64,000 bases of DNA from positions 1,493,501-1,557,500 of the forward strand of contig NC_092579.1 in assembly GCF_037975245.1 (NCBI RefSeq), written 5' to 3'. The notes under the pieces are model-generated. The model ran no database searches. It saw only the letters and a list, made by a program, of their open reading frames with translations, and had not been told where the DNA came from. Source of the DNA: Apostichopus japonicus. Taxonomy: Eukaryota; Echinodermata; Holothuroidea; Aspidochirotida; Stichopodidae. Below are positions 22,101 to 36,800 of the stretch, piece by piece. The translations under genes were made by a program, and so were the position numbers. The stretch's first letter is position 1; every line of letters begins with the position of its first letter.

Positions 22101-24785
22101 TTACACGGTAATTCTACTACCTGAATGTCCCTTCAGGACCACCGTAGTTATGAGATAAGGTGTTTATATAGCGCATGATATATCAAATTATTCAAACTCA
22201 ACATATGAGCCAGCTCAAACTGAAACTACACAACTGCCTCTTCAAAACGACAATACAACAATATTTCCCTCTTAGTCTTGTTTTTTTCTTTTTGGCAAAA
22301 ACTCAATAAAAGTTAGTAATTTGATATTGAGCTGTATAATCATGGAACAGGATGATTGGATATAAGGAAAGAACGATTCAATCCCGTCCTTTATACAGTT
22401 TCAAAAAAATAGTGAAAACTCATACTAATTATCAAGCTGCCAGCATGATCATAAATTTCAGTTTAATGTTTAACTCATCAAGTTAGATACTCAATACTAA
22501 GATATACTGCTGAAGTACCTAGAGGAAGCTAGAAACAGACCAAGGACTGGTTTTGGCAAAATGCAATCCAGTTACACTCAATTATTTTAAGAAAGCAATG
22601 ACATTTTTTCAATAACTTTCAACAGTTGTCTCTCTATATTAATTAGCAATCTATGGTGCTGGAAGTTATATTAGACAACTGTACAGAAGTCCCCTCATCC
22701 CCCTCTTCCACCCCCCCCCCCCGTGTGCCCTTCACAAACTGGTTTGAAGGTGTTCTTAATCTACCAAAACGAAACAGCAACAGAGAATTCACTAATGGGC
22801 ATCGAAATATCAAATGCAAGTTTGAACTGAACTTATTGTTACACAAACTTCAGTTTGACCACTGATAACCTTTCAACTCAAAAAACTAAAATAAAATAAT
22901 AATTGGCAAATAAGAGCTCAACGAAAGGTATCTGTATTGGAAGGAGTCCAGGAGACTCACCAAAGCTAAGCATATTGAATTGGTTTGCTTTACAAGGTTT
23001 TCAGAATTTGATCATGACCTTTGGCCTCCACCAAATCATGAACCAACAAGAATTCATCAAAGATGTAGGTATCTATACATACCACATACTGTATAAGATT
23101 CTCTGAAATTGGACTCACTGACTGAATCAGTTATAAAGCTTTCATAGATCTTGCCTTCTGTTGAAGATTTCAAATGACCATTGACCTCCTACAAAACTTC
23201 CTACTTATTATTAAGGGGCACCTGAGGTATCACCGACTACTGTAAGACATTCATCAAAGCTACAGTTATTGAGTAAACTTTTCAATGAGTAAAGTCTTCA
23301 CACGTTGGCCCCTGGTGACCCCAAAGTGAACTTCCCCAATATCAATGAGAAGAGATGAGAAAGTATTAAATTTAACTAGTTAGGAATAGAATAATGAAAT
23401 AATCAAAATGCCGCAAAAGCTTATTCTTCAATTGTAGAAAAAATTACATCCTGATAATAATAGCATTCATTAATGCCAGGATATGAATTATCAAAATGAA
23501 TAAATGATCTCATATTCTGCCCTCATTTCAATTATCATAAGCATTTCATCTCCGGGAGAAAATGAAATTGTTACAATATATTCGCCTCATGTTCTAACGT
23601 ATGTGAGGGTTATATCTGGCAAAAATTATAACCAAACCGAAACTTCCATGCATCTTAAGAGACCTATGTTTTCATGTAGAAGTGTCAGAATATGTTCTTT
23701 TCCAATATATTTGTCACTTAAAGGACGACTTTCGGTATAAAAATTAAATTTGATATGTTGTGACCATTAATGCATACTGCTATCAGTCCAGGTTGGATTT
23801 CTATAACAATGTTAATTTTTGAAGGAATGCTGCTTTAAACAAGTGATGTTCATCAGTTAAAGTGACTGGACCATTTAGTCTATTCATAAACCTTAAGGTC
23901 ACTTCCTCAGGGTTCAACACAACTCCTCGGGTAAACTAACGACTTTAATGGCCTCTTTTGTATCTATAGAATTCATTACAAATTATTCAAGGACAATTGG
24001 TACTTAATATCATTTAAGGATGCTGTGTTGTTTATATCAAGTTAAAAGGAACATGTATAGGTTGAGGTATCAAAATTTATTTTAAAAAAATGGATTAACA
24101 TGAACATTTAGGTCTGCAACTGAGGTCATCAGCTCTGAAACCTTAAAGGAGCATTCCAGACTTAAAGGTGATTATATTGAAAACCTTGATAGCTATAGAA
24201 ACATCAGGGCTCACTCAAAAGTTTTCTCTTTGCTTCGGCAATAACATATCAAGAATAAACTTCTGATTAACGTCAACTTTTAATTTGCAAGCAGGCAAAT
24301 CAGATGCATTCCTCTTCATGTTTGCAACAAAGTAAGAGATCACAGAATGAGTGTCACCAAGATGAAACAAGTTGATTCTATAGCACAAGCATGGCTGCTC
24401 GTAGTTTGACAGCAATGCTATCGCAGACAGTACAGTAGATGAATGTATAAAACGATATTCAAACAATCCAACGAGCATGTTCTGAACAATACATCTGTAA
24501 TTTTCTGAGAAATGCACAACGTTGGGATGATTCACAAAACAAAAAGATGCAGATGATAATATTATTTGTGAAAATGACACCTGTCCATTTTTCTGGGAAA
24601 GATTTCCCATAAACCTGCAATCCTTTTGTTGTAATTCTAAAGGCTTTTATTATGGTCCACATAGTACGATGTATCCTACTATAACAAGGGACTCAAGTTT
24701 CTCCACTGTAGAGGATCCAAATAGAGGACAGAACTTCTACTTTCCACTGTCAGAATTAAAAAATCGTTGGCTAGCTTGGCCAGGG
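19193..24785. other. intergenic region, no gene recognised
   Basis: AT-rich sequence with G-rich runs near 19615-19820 and C/A runs near 21215-21240 and 22705-22725. The left boundary of POLR3E is at 24786 and its 3' untranslated region must lie in the right part. A minus-strand open frame at 24215-24610 (131 codons) lies there; it has no domain I know and is more likely untranslated sequence than a gene. Confidence 0.45.
24646..24651 (-). terminator. candidate polyadenylation signal of POLR3E
   Basis: AATAAA on the minus strand, about 135 nt after the POLR3E stop codon. This is the nearest canonical hexamer I saw. Cleavage cannot be confirmed from sequence. Confidence 0.4.
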
Positions 24786-24845
24786 TCAAGACGTCGGCAT
24801 GGTTCCTTTTAAATACCAGTAGGGGGTCTTGTTGACACACATACT
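24786..24845 (-). CDS. POLR3E: POLR3E exon 18 (last coding exon)
   Basis: It encodes the final 19 residues and stop TGA, with PYWYLKGT matching the RPC5 C-terminal MWYLKGT. The acceptor is TCTCTTGCAG. It is separated from exon 17 by a 7.4-kb intron, so its identity rests on this motif and on the correct phase. Confidence 0.88.
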   Translation of the reverse strand, partial: SMCVNKTPYWYLKGTMPTS

Positions 24846-27800
24846 CTGCAAGAGAGAACCAAAAAAACAGTGATATTGATTAATTGTATGGTAAGTTTTT
24901 TGTGTCCCACAAATTTAAGGTACAATGATGTTTGTATATTTGGTCATTTGCAAACAATAGTGTTACACTTGCAGAAAATAGGAAATGTGAAGCTGTTACA
25001 ACTCAAAGTGTTAACACTAGGCCTAACATTAGTATTAAACTTTGCTTCGAGGGAGGATTGTAATTGCTATTGTAGCAACCATGCCTGCTCCCATGACCAC
25101 AACATGACAGCCTCTTCCCCCACCCCTCCCCCCCCCCCCTCAGACAGAGTACCTCAGCATCGACAACTTTTTAAATACAGATGGAGCTGAAGGCATTCAA
25201 GGTGACCATTGTAAAAACAGAACCAACCTCCCCCTCCCCTCCACCCTCCAGTTCCCGATTTGCAAAACCAGAAATTCCATATCTTCAGGACTCCGTTCAA
25301 CTCATCTCCAAAGCAGCATTTTTTTATTCGACCAAGAAAATCTGGTTTCTGGTGACCAATGTTTTGAGTTGGGAAAATGTATGGTTTTGGTGTAGACAAT
25401 CTATTAAACCACTGCATCATCTTTGGACTATGTAACTAGGTAAAATAGCCAGAGATCCTATTCATTGTAATGTGACCTGTACTACTGCTTTCAAGTATAA
25501 CATGAAGGTCCTGTATGGAGTGTCTTAGAGTGGTTGTGGTGAGGACAATCTATTAAACCACTGCATGATCTTTGGACTATGTAACTAGGTAAAATAGCCA
25601 GAGATCCTATTCATTGTAATGTGACCTGTACTACTGCTTTCAAGTATAACATGAAGGTCCTGTATGGAGTGTCTTAGAGTGGTTGTGGTGAGGACAATCT
25701 ATTAAACCACTGCATGATCTTTGGACTATGTAACTAGGTAAAATAGCCAGAGATCCTATTCATTGTAATGTGACCTGTACTACTGCTTTCAAGTATAACA
25801 TGAAGGTCCTGTATGGAGTGTCTTAGAGTGGTTTTGGTGTAGACAATCTATTAAACCACTGCATCATCTTTGGACTATGTAACTAGGTAAAATAGCCAGA
25901 GATCCTATTCATTGTAATGTGACCTGTACTACTGCTTTCAAGTATAACATGAAGGTCCTGTATGGAGTGTCTTAGAGTGGTTGTGGTGAGGACAATCTAT
26001 TAAACCACTGCATGATCTTTGGACTATGTAACTAGGTAAAATAGCCAGAGATCCTATTCATAGAGTAATGTGACCTGTACTTTATTGTCACTCTCCTCAG
26101 AAACCTCCTAATTGAGACAACATATTTATTGCCAATTGGCTCAGAGTTACTGCTTTCAAGTGCTACATGAGGGTACTGTATAGAATTTTACCAGCATTAG
26201 AATATTGCCCTTGCTGGCTGTTTAAATTGACCTTGTGATTTGTATGCTTATTTCAAGGTAATGCCAATATTTGCACATGAAAGATATCTATTAGATTATC
26301 AAATATTTCAAATTGAATGTGTACTTCATTGATTTGATTTTCATTTCTACCGATATTGTCATCTGTGCAAACAGTTGACTACAGATTAAACAAAAAAGCT
26401 TTCTTGCACCGACCAGCAGATGATCAATTGAAATATTAAATATTTGATTTGTGGAGGTTACAGCATAATTCACATAAATTAAGATGAAAAAAAAGGTAAA
26501 GTTGACAGTACTTTGTGGGTAAAGTACTTTTGGACAACTCTGCTATTTCTGCTTGAATTGATAATTTACCAAAATTATTTCGTCAATCTAGTCAGCCCAG
26601 ATTCAGAAAGACTTATTTAACTAACTAAAGACAAGCTTTTAGCTCAACATGTACTACAGTTTGACTGAACTCAACTGAGCTAAATGAAAATACATTAATT
26701 TTCAATCAATAAATCAATCATCTTTTAAACGGTCCATGATAATAACATATCCAGGGCTGTAGTTTCAGTCTAGTAGATCTGCACGGTTTGAGTCTACTTC
26801 AGTCTCCAGCCAACCCGAGTCCTAGGCTAGTATGAGTCCAAAGTAGGCTGAGTCTGAGACAAGCCAAGTCCTGGTCACCAAGTCCGGGTCTGAGACAACC
26901 AGGGTCCGAGACAACCAAGGTGCAAGATCACCCAGAGTCAGAGAGCCGAGTCCTGGTCACCCAAAGTCTGAGGCAACCAGGGTCTGAGGCAACCCAGATG
27001 AGACAACCAGGCACCGAGACAAGCAGGGTCCAAAATCACCCAGAGTCCAAGACAACCTGGGGGTCTGAAACAACCAGAGTCCAAGAAAACCCGGGTCCGA
27101 TAAACCCGGGTCGGAGGCAACCCAGGTCGGAGACAACCCAGGTCGGAGACAACCCGGGTCGGAGACAACTCTGGTCCAACACCACCCGGGTCCAACACCA
27201 CCCGGGTCCAACACCACCCGGGTCCAACACCACCCGGGTCCAACACCACCCGGGTCCAACACCACCCGGGTCCAACACCACCCGGGTCCAACACCACCCG
27301 GGTCCAACACCACCCGGGTTGGATCCATGTATAAAAACACAGAAACAGGACTGGAGTACTACTGTCCTAGTCTATTGACTTCTAAAAGGTCAAATACGGT
27401 GAATATCTCCTTCAATCAGCCGCCCTTGTTATTTCAAGCCAGCAAATATCATACATCACCAGCAAAATGTCAATTTCCATCTTTCCTTCTGATTGCTAAT
27501 ATTTCATAATCTTCTTCAGTTATAAAGGGTTTTTATTGCGCCAAATTTTTAGTTTGTAGCCTCCTTTATCAAACGCTTTATTTTATTCTCTTTAAAATGA
27601 AGCATATATATCATTCATACAGTCAACTGATGCTAAATTGCAATTTTTTCAATATTATTTATCAATATTACTGAATATATAACCTTGAAAATACATTCTG
27701 ATGCAGCAGAAGTATATTACGTTGAGCAGCAATTTATGAATTATGATATTAATGTAACTTGGCAACCTGCGATATTTCTGTGCTTTGCTATAAAATTCCA

Positions 27801-30800
27801 TTTCTTTTTTAAAGCATTTGTCATAAATGATAACATCCTGTCTGCATATTTTTAATGTAATTATGAAAAGAATGAGAAATGTCAAGAATCAGTCAATGTT
27901 CTCTGACACTCAAAGAAAGTCATCCATTGCCAGAGAAGCCATTAACTTGTCAGCTCAAGAGTTCTTAAAACTTTCTTCAGGTTCTAATGACTTCATATAA
28001 ATGAAAGACAATTTTTGTTTAGTAATAAAAGCTTTTTTATTCAAATATTAGTTTAAATTTTGGAAAAACAGTTCCAGAATATTTTTGTGATTGCAGAGAT
28101 ACTTATACTCAACAACTCAAAAAAGACTTTGAGAGAATTTGTTTTTGTCTCAGACCTCTAGATTGTGTTTGAAATGTTCATATGAGACTGAATGCTTGAA
28201 AAAGAGACCAATATTTAAGATGCTAATTTATGAAGGGAACGCATGTTCAATGTCGTACACCTGAAGAGAACAGTTTTACCCCCCTCAATTGTTGAATTTG
28301 GATTGTTTGTTCTGTCACTTTCTGGCCGATAGCTGGCTGAAATTATATTCAACCTAAACTGACAAACTACTGTAGATGACCCCAGAAATGATAGTTAAAA
28401 CCCAGGAAATCTCACGGATGGAGTTTGGGTTTCCTGGGAAACATATATGTTAAGTAGCTGACTCCAAAAAGCAATTTTGAATGATTGAAATGGCAAACAC
28501 AACTCTCTTTCAATAGCTTAGGACTGTCTTACTTTGACTATCTATATTCAAACTTTGTGATATGATTTCCGGTCAGAGGTCAAAGACGTGCTTAGATGAC
28601 ACTACAGTACCCAGTGCAGAATACATTTTTTTCCGTTCCGATGGTCCTTAGGGACCATAAGGGGGTGGAGGGGATTGGGGGAGGGTGCAGGCAACTGATA
28701 CAAACAAAGTAAAAGCAACACTTGTAACACAAAAGAAAAGGTTTAACACAGCATTAATGGTTCACTGCAAAAACAAAAACAAAACGGAATATGATTGACT
28801 GAGGTTTGGACAAAAAAAGTTGTGATCATGAATATTAGAGATTTTAAATGCTCTTGAAACCTTGCTTGACACATTTTACCGGCCACTTGTTCATTCTGGA
28901 CTCCCAGGACACCTGTCAATTTTGTCAAATGAAACATACCATCTATAGGGCCTATCTATTACAGGTACTGTACTGTATATTACTCTTCATATACTGTACC
29001 ATGATACTTGAATAATAACTTGCTCCACACAACAGATGCCATGTCCTTTGTTAAGTATTCAGTGACTCTGGTAATAATAACCTTGATAATCTTTGTTCCT
29101 ATGTCAAGCAAATGAGTTTCCTTTGTTTCATAATTAGTAAAAAGATCTCTTATCGTTTCCCTTGATGTATCGACGTCCATAGCTGACAGTATAAAAGGAA
29201 AGCAGGACAATATTGATACATTGTGGTCCACTGCCCTCTATATCTCTCAGTAGTAGCAAGTAACTGAGGCTAGCATATCAAATTACAATACTGCAATTAC
29301 TATTTTGTAACTACCAAATCATATAACACTTTTTTTTTAAGTTTTAATATGTTTGTTGACGGAGCGCTCTGTATGCTTCTGTACAAATCAGCATCCAGTT
29401 TAAGATATGGCCGTACTTTATTTTAAGTTCCACTTAGTCACTGAGTCATACATACCCTGACTGTAGCAGTATACATAGTTGTCAGGGTTACGTACAGTTA
29501 GTACATACAGTACAATGATGAATATATATTCATCTTTTGGAATCCATGAAGTTATAATTTATGCGAGAGACAATTGATTTATTTTCTCTAACAAAGGTTA
29601 CTATAACCATGGAAGGATTAACCAAATGAGCGGGTTATCCTTCCATGCTGCAATCCAAATCTAGTGATTATTATTGAAATATGTATCAACAAACACGATT
29701 CTTTTCTTTTTATAATATTTAATTTTGTTGTTTCCTTTCACCAATTTCTCTCCAGTATATGTTTATATTTATTATATTCAAAATGGGAAACATTCTATAA
29801 GCATTGCATTTCTTTTTTCTCCTTTTCTATGCATTTGTATAGCTTAAATATTGTATATAAATTATCATGATGAATGTTTTTTTTTTTCGTACCTGTACCT
29901 GTCTCTCTAGATTGTATTGTATATCAAAATATTCGTTTATACTTTGTTAAACATTCATGTACTGTACCATATTGCTGGAAATAAATTGTTGTCATTGTCA
30001 TACTCTTTACTTTATGAAAACACACAGATGCATATCAACAAGTTGTGTATCATGTAAAAGAAAATCCATATAAGATGATTAGTGACATTAATAATTAATA
30101 TTCATTATAAATTAATAATCTTGTAATATTAAGTTTATTATTATGGGACATACATATCATGTATGTAAACCTACATTAGTTACGAGAATTTGTTTTCTTT
30201 CTATTTTCAAGTTTCAATATTACAAACAGCTATAAAGTCAGCTGTATGAATGGATATTAACTTTCAATTCCACATGTAGCGATTAGAAACCACAAAAAAG
30301 ACCTTGACAGCTCTAAAATATACCGCAGAAAATGTCAAGTTAACAACAAATGTTAATAGAAAGCAGTCTGACTAACCATAAATTGATTTCTAATCATCTT
30401 CATTATTATTGCTGGAAAACATTTCAATCTCTCTCCATCATAAATAACATCCAGGCAATGATGTACCAGCCAGTTAAATGACAATTTGTTGAAACCTCAT
30501 CAACTAATTTGTCTTCTACTGAGCCTCCCACAGCTCCTGCAGTCATTATTGACACAGCTACTTGCATCTGGGTTTTATGAGGCAGTGATAGGTAGGTCTT
30601 TTACTTCGTCAAAAATGAAATATTGATCTTCTTTATGACACCAATCGAGTGTGTTTGCTCTATTCTCATCAGATGTACATGTTAAAGTCACTATATTCTT
30701 CCACAAACCTAGCAATACATTTTGTTTCCTTCCCTCTACTTTTCATGAACATTGCAAGTTTCAGGTAACTTATTTAGAATCCCAATCAATCTCAGAGGAC

Positions 30801-33800
30801 TGCCATAAGACTTAATGCTTTGAATGCAATCAAATGCGTCAGAAATTGATGACAAAACCCAGAGAGACATTAAATCGATAGATGTAAAAGATTATCATCT
30901 TAGCCAGATGTTTGCACAAAACAAATCAGAAACAAGATAAGGGGGAAAAAACCCGAATGATGAACTTTTACTTACGCCAACAATCTCAGGCTTAACTTTA
31001 TGCCATCATGTTTGCGTAATAAACAAGTTGGAAGAATCAATCAAAGTACATGTTATGGATGTCCAAACATGCTCTGCATTGGCGTGAAAGAAGAGAATAA
31101 ACACATCCCTAATGCAACCTGAGACAGTCGCACATTCATCAAACGGTTTCCATTAGTTTGAAGTATTCTAGTTGCAAAACTGAGGTATGACACGGAAATT
31201 CTTGGTAGGGTATCAGTGCTTATGAAAGGAGGATCAATCAGTTTGTTTGTATCAATTTGCAGCCTATGAATTGATTTATTGGAAAGATAGGCACGGAGGG
31301 AAACTCTTTTTCAAACAGTAATGAAAGAGGTATCGTAATGCAAGCATCCTGGTGTAATTCCTGCTTAGTGTTTAAGAATAGAGATTAAACAAAATTAAGT
31401 GACTTTCAAGAAAACAGTTGTAATGTCATCACAGCAAGTTTATTTTATGGTATTTCTTTTAAATTTATGCCCAACGTTCTGCTTCAAAAGTTGGATGTTT
31501 TGTAATATGAGGAAACTACAGACATTGGTTTATTGTTAACGTCATATCTTTTTGGTTTTTGGTACAGTTGACAGCATAAATCCATTTCAAGGTAAAAACG
31601 GTAACTTAGTGAAAAAATAAAGCCCAAGAAAAAAGCAAAAAATTGTTATCAGAGTGCATTTATATATATATTTATATTTTATTTCAGTTTATTTTCTGGT
31701 GCAGTGCCTTCACACAAGGAAAGCAAATTACCCAAGACGCTGGTTCCGTGTTTATCAACCTTATCCTCAAAGCCAGTTTGCGGTCAATTAGCTTGCCATG
31801 TGAGTTCAGAACCCTCCAATTAAAATCTGTACCATTTTAATCCATGTCCTTGGATGCAAGTTATAAGTCTTCATCAGTGATGCACCAAGTTTAAGCTCGC
31901 TAAAAAAAACATTTCAAGCTTGCTAAAAAACATTTCAAGCTCGCTAGAAACTCAACAGAAAGTTTCCAACGTTTAATACCAGAGGCAGTGTTTACCCCCA
32001 AAAATGTTAAGTTTAGAAACTAATTGTCTCCCAAGGAAACTAATCGCTGGAATCGGGCTATAAGACAATAGCTCAGGTTGACTGCAACTGATTACTTTAT
32101 TCTATAATTTAGAAGCAAACGACAAAGAGAACCATCAGCTTGGACTGTATCTAGCTTAACATCAGATTCATATATAATCCCAGCCGCAGCACGTTTTCCA
32201 GGAACATGAGAGCAAAACAGCACTCACCTTGACGATTTTATCTCGTTCATGTTTTGTGAGAGGCTCTTCTTCTAGGGTCTTTATCTGGTCTATCAGGAGT
32301 GTTCTCTTATGTCTGAAACCTTCTGTGAATAATCTTAACAACTCTGCACGGTACTGTAAATGAATAGACACATGGCAACGTCGTCGGCAAAATATTGATA
32401 TAAATATAAATTAAAACCGACAAAATATTGAATTTGAGAAATGCAGGGATGCGTCAGATCTTAGTGTGAAAACCAAATCCATTTCATTTTCAGCCAAATT
32501 AATAAAAATCAAAATGGGGCTGGTGTCAAATACTGAGAGATGCACTTGAAAGATTGTTTTGAAAGTCAAATTTGTAACTGACGAGAAATGCAAGACATTA
32601 AACTGATGTACAATGAGCTCACATTACTGTGATAACTACTTGCAAAGGGAGTGTGAAACCTTTTCCTTTGCAATGATTCATGACTCCAGTTACTGAATAT
32701 CCAAAGAAAGTAAATCAAATAATTTTGTTCTGTTTTAATTTTTCTCAATATAGATAATACAGTGAATTGAGTAAAGGACTGTATCAGTCATTCTACTGGG
32801 ACTCTTAGTACAGGCATTGTACAAATTTATACTAAAAATACTCAAATGTTGAGCAGTTCATAAAATTCATTTCAAAATAAAAGTACAACATTAATGATGA
32901 AAGCTCAGTAATTATCTAGAACCTGATAAATAAGTTGATACTCCACTATATTTGTCAAATTTATATCACAGTCATTCAGGGATGTGCTCAGGAATATTTG
33001 AGTGCCGGGCAGATTGTGCGATCCACACCCTGGGAGAGGGATCTAATGGGTGGGGTACCCCCTCCCCACTGGACAAATTTTGCACATGAAGTATGCTTAG
33101 GTGGTGCTATTTTTCCTATTCTGTGCCATGTATTCTCCCAGATTTTGGTTATGGTAAAATTTGTTAAATTATCATCAAAAAAGTGCCGGGCAGAAATGTT
33201 TAAAATACTGTTTGTGCTGGGCGGCATTCAGAATTGCTGGGCGCAGCCGCCTGGTGCCGACCAGTGTGAGCACATCCCTGGTCATTCAAGACTGTCTTAT
33301 ATGCAACTTTTGAACCTGAATTACAGTAGAGCACCCAGTTGTGAGAATTTGTCTATACTGTACTCATTTCATGCTTCCAAAGCACTCATATTGAGAGCAT
33401 GAGCAGTGTGAATATCAGGTTTCTATCAGATACTGGTTAGGAACTGCTTATACTGTCAGTATGAGTGCTTTGAAGCATGATATGGAAGGACAGTATAGAG
33501 TGATATTAACACTGGGGGGATGGATGGATGGATGGGTAGGTGGTTGTTTGAATGGGTGAGTGGGACGGACGGACGGATGGATGAGAAACAAGTAATCAAG
33601 TAACAATGTAATCTTATTATCAAATTTAACACTTCTAGAAAAGAACATGTGCTTTTAGGTGACCTTTTGAATCTTTCAATGCTTTTAATCTTGCTGATAA
33701 GGATAGACAGGTAGGTTCCAACCTTCTGTCCACAAGAGGGGATGGTACTAGAGATACAGGAAACAGGCAGACAAACTGATAATGAACACACGAAGGGAGG

Positions 33801-36800
33801 GCGCCAGACAAATAAAGCAACACAAGGAAAGGAAAGGTAAACACCAATAAACAGATAGATGGGTAGATAAATGAAATGTCTAATAAACACATGAAGACTT
33901 GGGTAGATAAATGAAATGTCTAATAAACACATGAAGACTAGCACAATTGTCGAAGGGAAAATAGATGTCAAAGCTTAGTGGAACCTAAACTAAAGAAGAG
34001 CTTTCATTTTACTTCTAAATCGCAAATGCTCTTATTAAAGCGGTTTTGCAACCTTTCTATTTATCATTCAGACCAACCTTTGAGATGATATTACTGGAAA
34101 TTATAAAACACATTCCTTCATTTTTTTGGTATTCTTTTCTAACATTTTATTAGTGAGTCAAAAGCCTCTACAGAACATCTCTGTTTAGAAAGCAAAAATG
34201 ACTAATTATCATGGATATCCACGTCCCAGACGGAGATGAGATAAAGCCAAAGGTGGGAATATTATCGGCAGCAGCTAAAAATCTACTGGCACGGTTAAGA
34301 ACTTCTGTTCTGGGAGTTGGTTTGGTATGGTTTCTAGACCAAGTGTGACAGCGTGAACCGCATCAACCGTGAGAAAAAGTAAAAGACTACAAAATCTAAT
34401 TTATTATTCTGAAGAAAGTTTATCATCTTTATTCAGCCTTCAGGATGATTAGAATTGAAAATAGTTTCCACTTTCCTGAAGTGACAATTTTTGCGGTATC
34501 TTTGCAGACAAGGCAACAGATATTCTCTGTAATGTAACAGACTATTTAAAGTGTCTTGATTTTGCAATTAGTGTCACGTAACATGTTTCATGTCTAAAAA
34601 TAAAATTGAAATTAGCACTCCACAGGTCTTGGAAGCTCTCATAATGCATATATGTTATCATTTGTAATAGCTGGTTGGTCTTTCCTTGCAAATACACATT
34701 TGGATAATTAAACACACCATTTTTTTGAAATGAGAAATAAATGTCATAGCATTCTATGCATAAGATAACAGACACTGGATCCCCATGAACAGTGGAACAG
34801 CCTTATGGAATCTTGAATGATGCAGTCCTAACTGTACACTTAAACAATTGCTATATTGTACCTTCTAATGCAGTATTTTATGACTCCAGATATGATTACT
34901 TTACAATCATTTACATGGCCAGTGGTATTAGCAGCAAGTCAACATCTTACTCCAATTCCACCACAGAGCTCTTTAGTCGGTGAGCTTTAGTACAGTGTGT
35001 GCCAAATCCAACAACCAAAGTCAAGGAACTTATAAATGATTAAGTCAAGACTTACTCTCATGAGATGGATCGTTCTTGGGTTTTTTGTTTTTACACCATG
35101 CTTGGAATTGTGATCAACTTTCCTGACACTACTTGAATTTACTCTGACTCATCCCGTCACATACCTTGCTGTATATATCTTTTCCTTCCGTTAAGGCAAA
35201 CAATTTTTTCTTCTCACAGGAATTATCAGGTGGCCACTGAAACAGTAAAAAAAAAAAAAAAAAAAAATTAAAGGAACTTAACTGATGCCAAAGTTAACAC
35301 ATCTTGGTGAGATATCTGAATAATAAAGTTTGACCATTTCTACGACCCTTCACAGCAAGAAGTGAGCGAATGTTGAAACACGAATATAGTATACAGTGTG
35401 ATATGATAAGAATGACTAAAACCATACCATGGTTCAAATATATCCGGACATGTTGAAGTCACTGCAGTAAAAACTGGACCAAAAAGTAGTGTACATTTCA
35501 CCAGTCGATACTTACGGGAAGATCCAATACTCTGGCTCCAATGTCTAACGCAGCCTCCTCAAATACCCGATCAGTAATCCCCATACTGAGGAAACTCTTG
35601 TGCGGTAATTCCATCAACTTGACCGAGAATACCCTCCTCAAGTCGGACACACCCATCACAAAATGTTCATCGAATTGTTCCCTTATCACTGTCCTTAAGA
35701 GTTTCTTCAACTCTTCCGTCTGAGAGTCAAATTCCTGATGGTTGGCCGAGATGCCATTTCCATCTTTATTAGTTTCTTGAGCAGTCTGAACATGGTTTGA
35801 GGAATTGAGGCTATCATCCTGCTGGGAGGCATCTGGGATGTTATCTGCGCTTAACCTTGGATTTCTCTCCATTTCTTCAGATTTGTCCTGAGATTTGGCT
35901 TGGTTAGGTTTGGTCGGAGAATGACAGATGCTGCGGGATCTCTTACGAGCCGCTTTCACTCTCTCGGGACCTGTGACCACTTCCACTGGAACAGCAGAGA
36001 TAAAGTTAATACATGGACTTGTTTAACACATGTAATTACACTGGCAGGTTTAACTCTCTGGTGAATACATGGACTTGTTTAACACTTGTAATTAGACTGG
36101 CAGGTCTCTGGTGAAACATGGACTTGTTTAACACTTGTAATTAACCGAAGAGAATAGATAATGTAGAATGGAGAAGGGAAGGTTTGAAAGTCCTTAACAG
36201 CTGAAAATCTAGTCAACAATTACAGCTTACAGACCTTACAGAAATGTTCACTTTTCAATGAACTGTGACATCTTTGCATATATTCATTTTGCAAGGCTAA
36301 TGAAACAGGTCCCGTTTGACTTTCCCCATTTAATATTTTTCTGTTTGTCGATTTTCCTTTAGTGTAATTTTATGAATACACAGAAAGTAATATACTATTA
36401 ATGTTGGCTACAGAGCTCCAAAATACTTATAGCTGTTGGATATGAGAGAGACTGAAATTGACCAGTATGAGTATTTCAATGCTGACTGTTTCATCTTTAG
36501 TTGGCTTTGATATTATATCAGAAAGCAGCATGTAGACCTTAAAGTGTAGCAACCTTTACAATCCCAGCCAAAAAAGATAAAAAAGATAGAATCGCTACCT
36601 ATTTCTGGTCCATCCTTCTTCTTGCTTCTTTTCTTTTCTTCTGGTATTTTCAAAACTTTTGATAACCTGATGAGAAAAGGTAAATAACCTGCTAAAGAGG
36701 AATATTGTAGTACTAGAGGGCAGTATGTCAGTAAAGACATGTATAGTACATGTAGTATACATGTAGAATACATGTAGTATGCATGTAGGATACATGTAGT

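Larger units (their letters stand above)
24846..32227 (-). other. POLR3E intron 17 (7.4 kb), mostly repeats
   Basis: Besides the 149-bp and 16-bp arrays listed separately, I see no coding exon. The open frame at 28980-29231 is unrecognised. At 31890-31950 a short unit CATTTCAAGCT[TC]GCTA occurs about three times. Positions 29600-30000 end in AAATAAATTGTTGTCATTGTC, resembling the 3' end of a retroposed sequence (weak). Confidence 0.5.

Noticed and set aside
24215-24610. 131-codon minus-strand frame downstream of POLR3E
   Set aside because: No recognisable domain and no splice context; it lies where the POLR3E 3' untranslated region is expected. Cannot be fully excluded as an exon of another gene.
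26920-27378. Open frames of 81-152 codons on both strands with Pro/Gly/Thr repeats
   Set aside because: Produced by the 16-bp minisatellite, which stays open in several frames; no conserved domain.
28980-29231. 83-codon minus-strand frame ending WSKLLFKYHGTVYEE, first considered as the last POLR3E exon
   Set aside because: The exon at 24786-24845 gives a far better match (PYWYLKGT), correct phase and a good acceptor.
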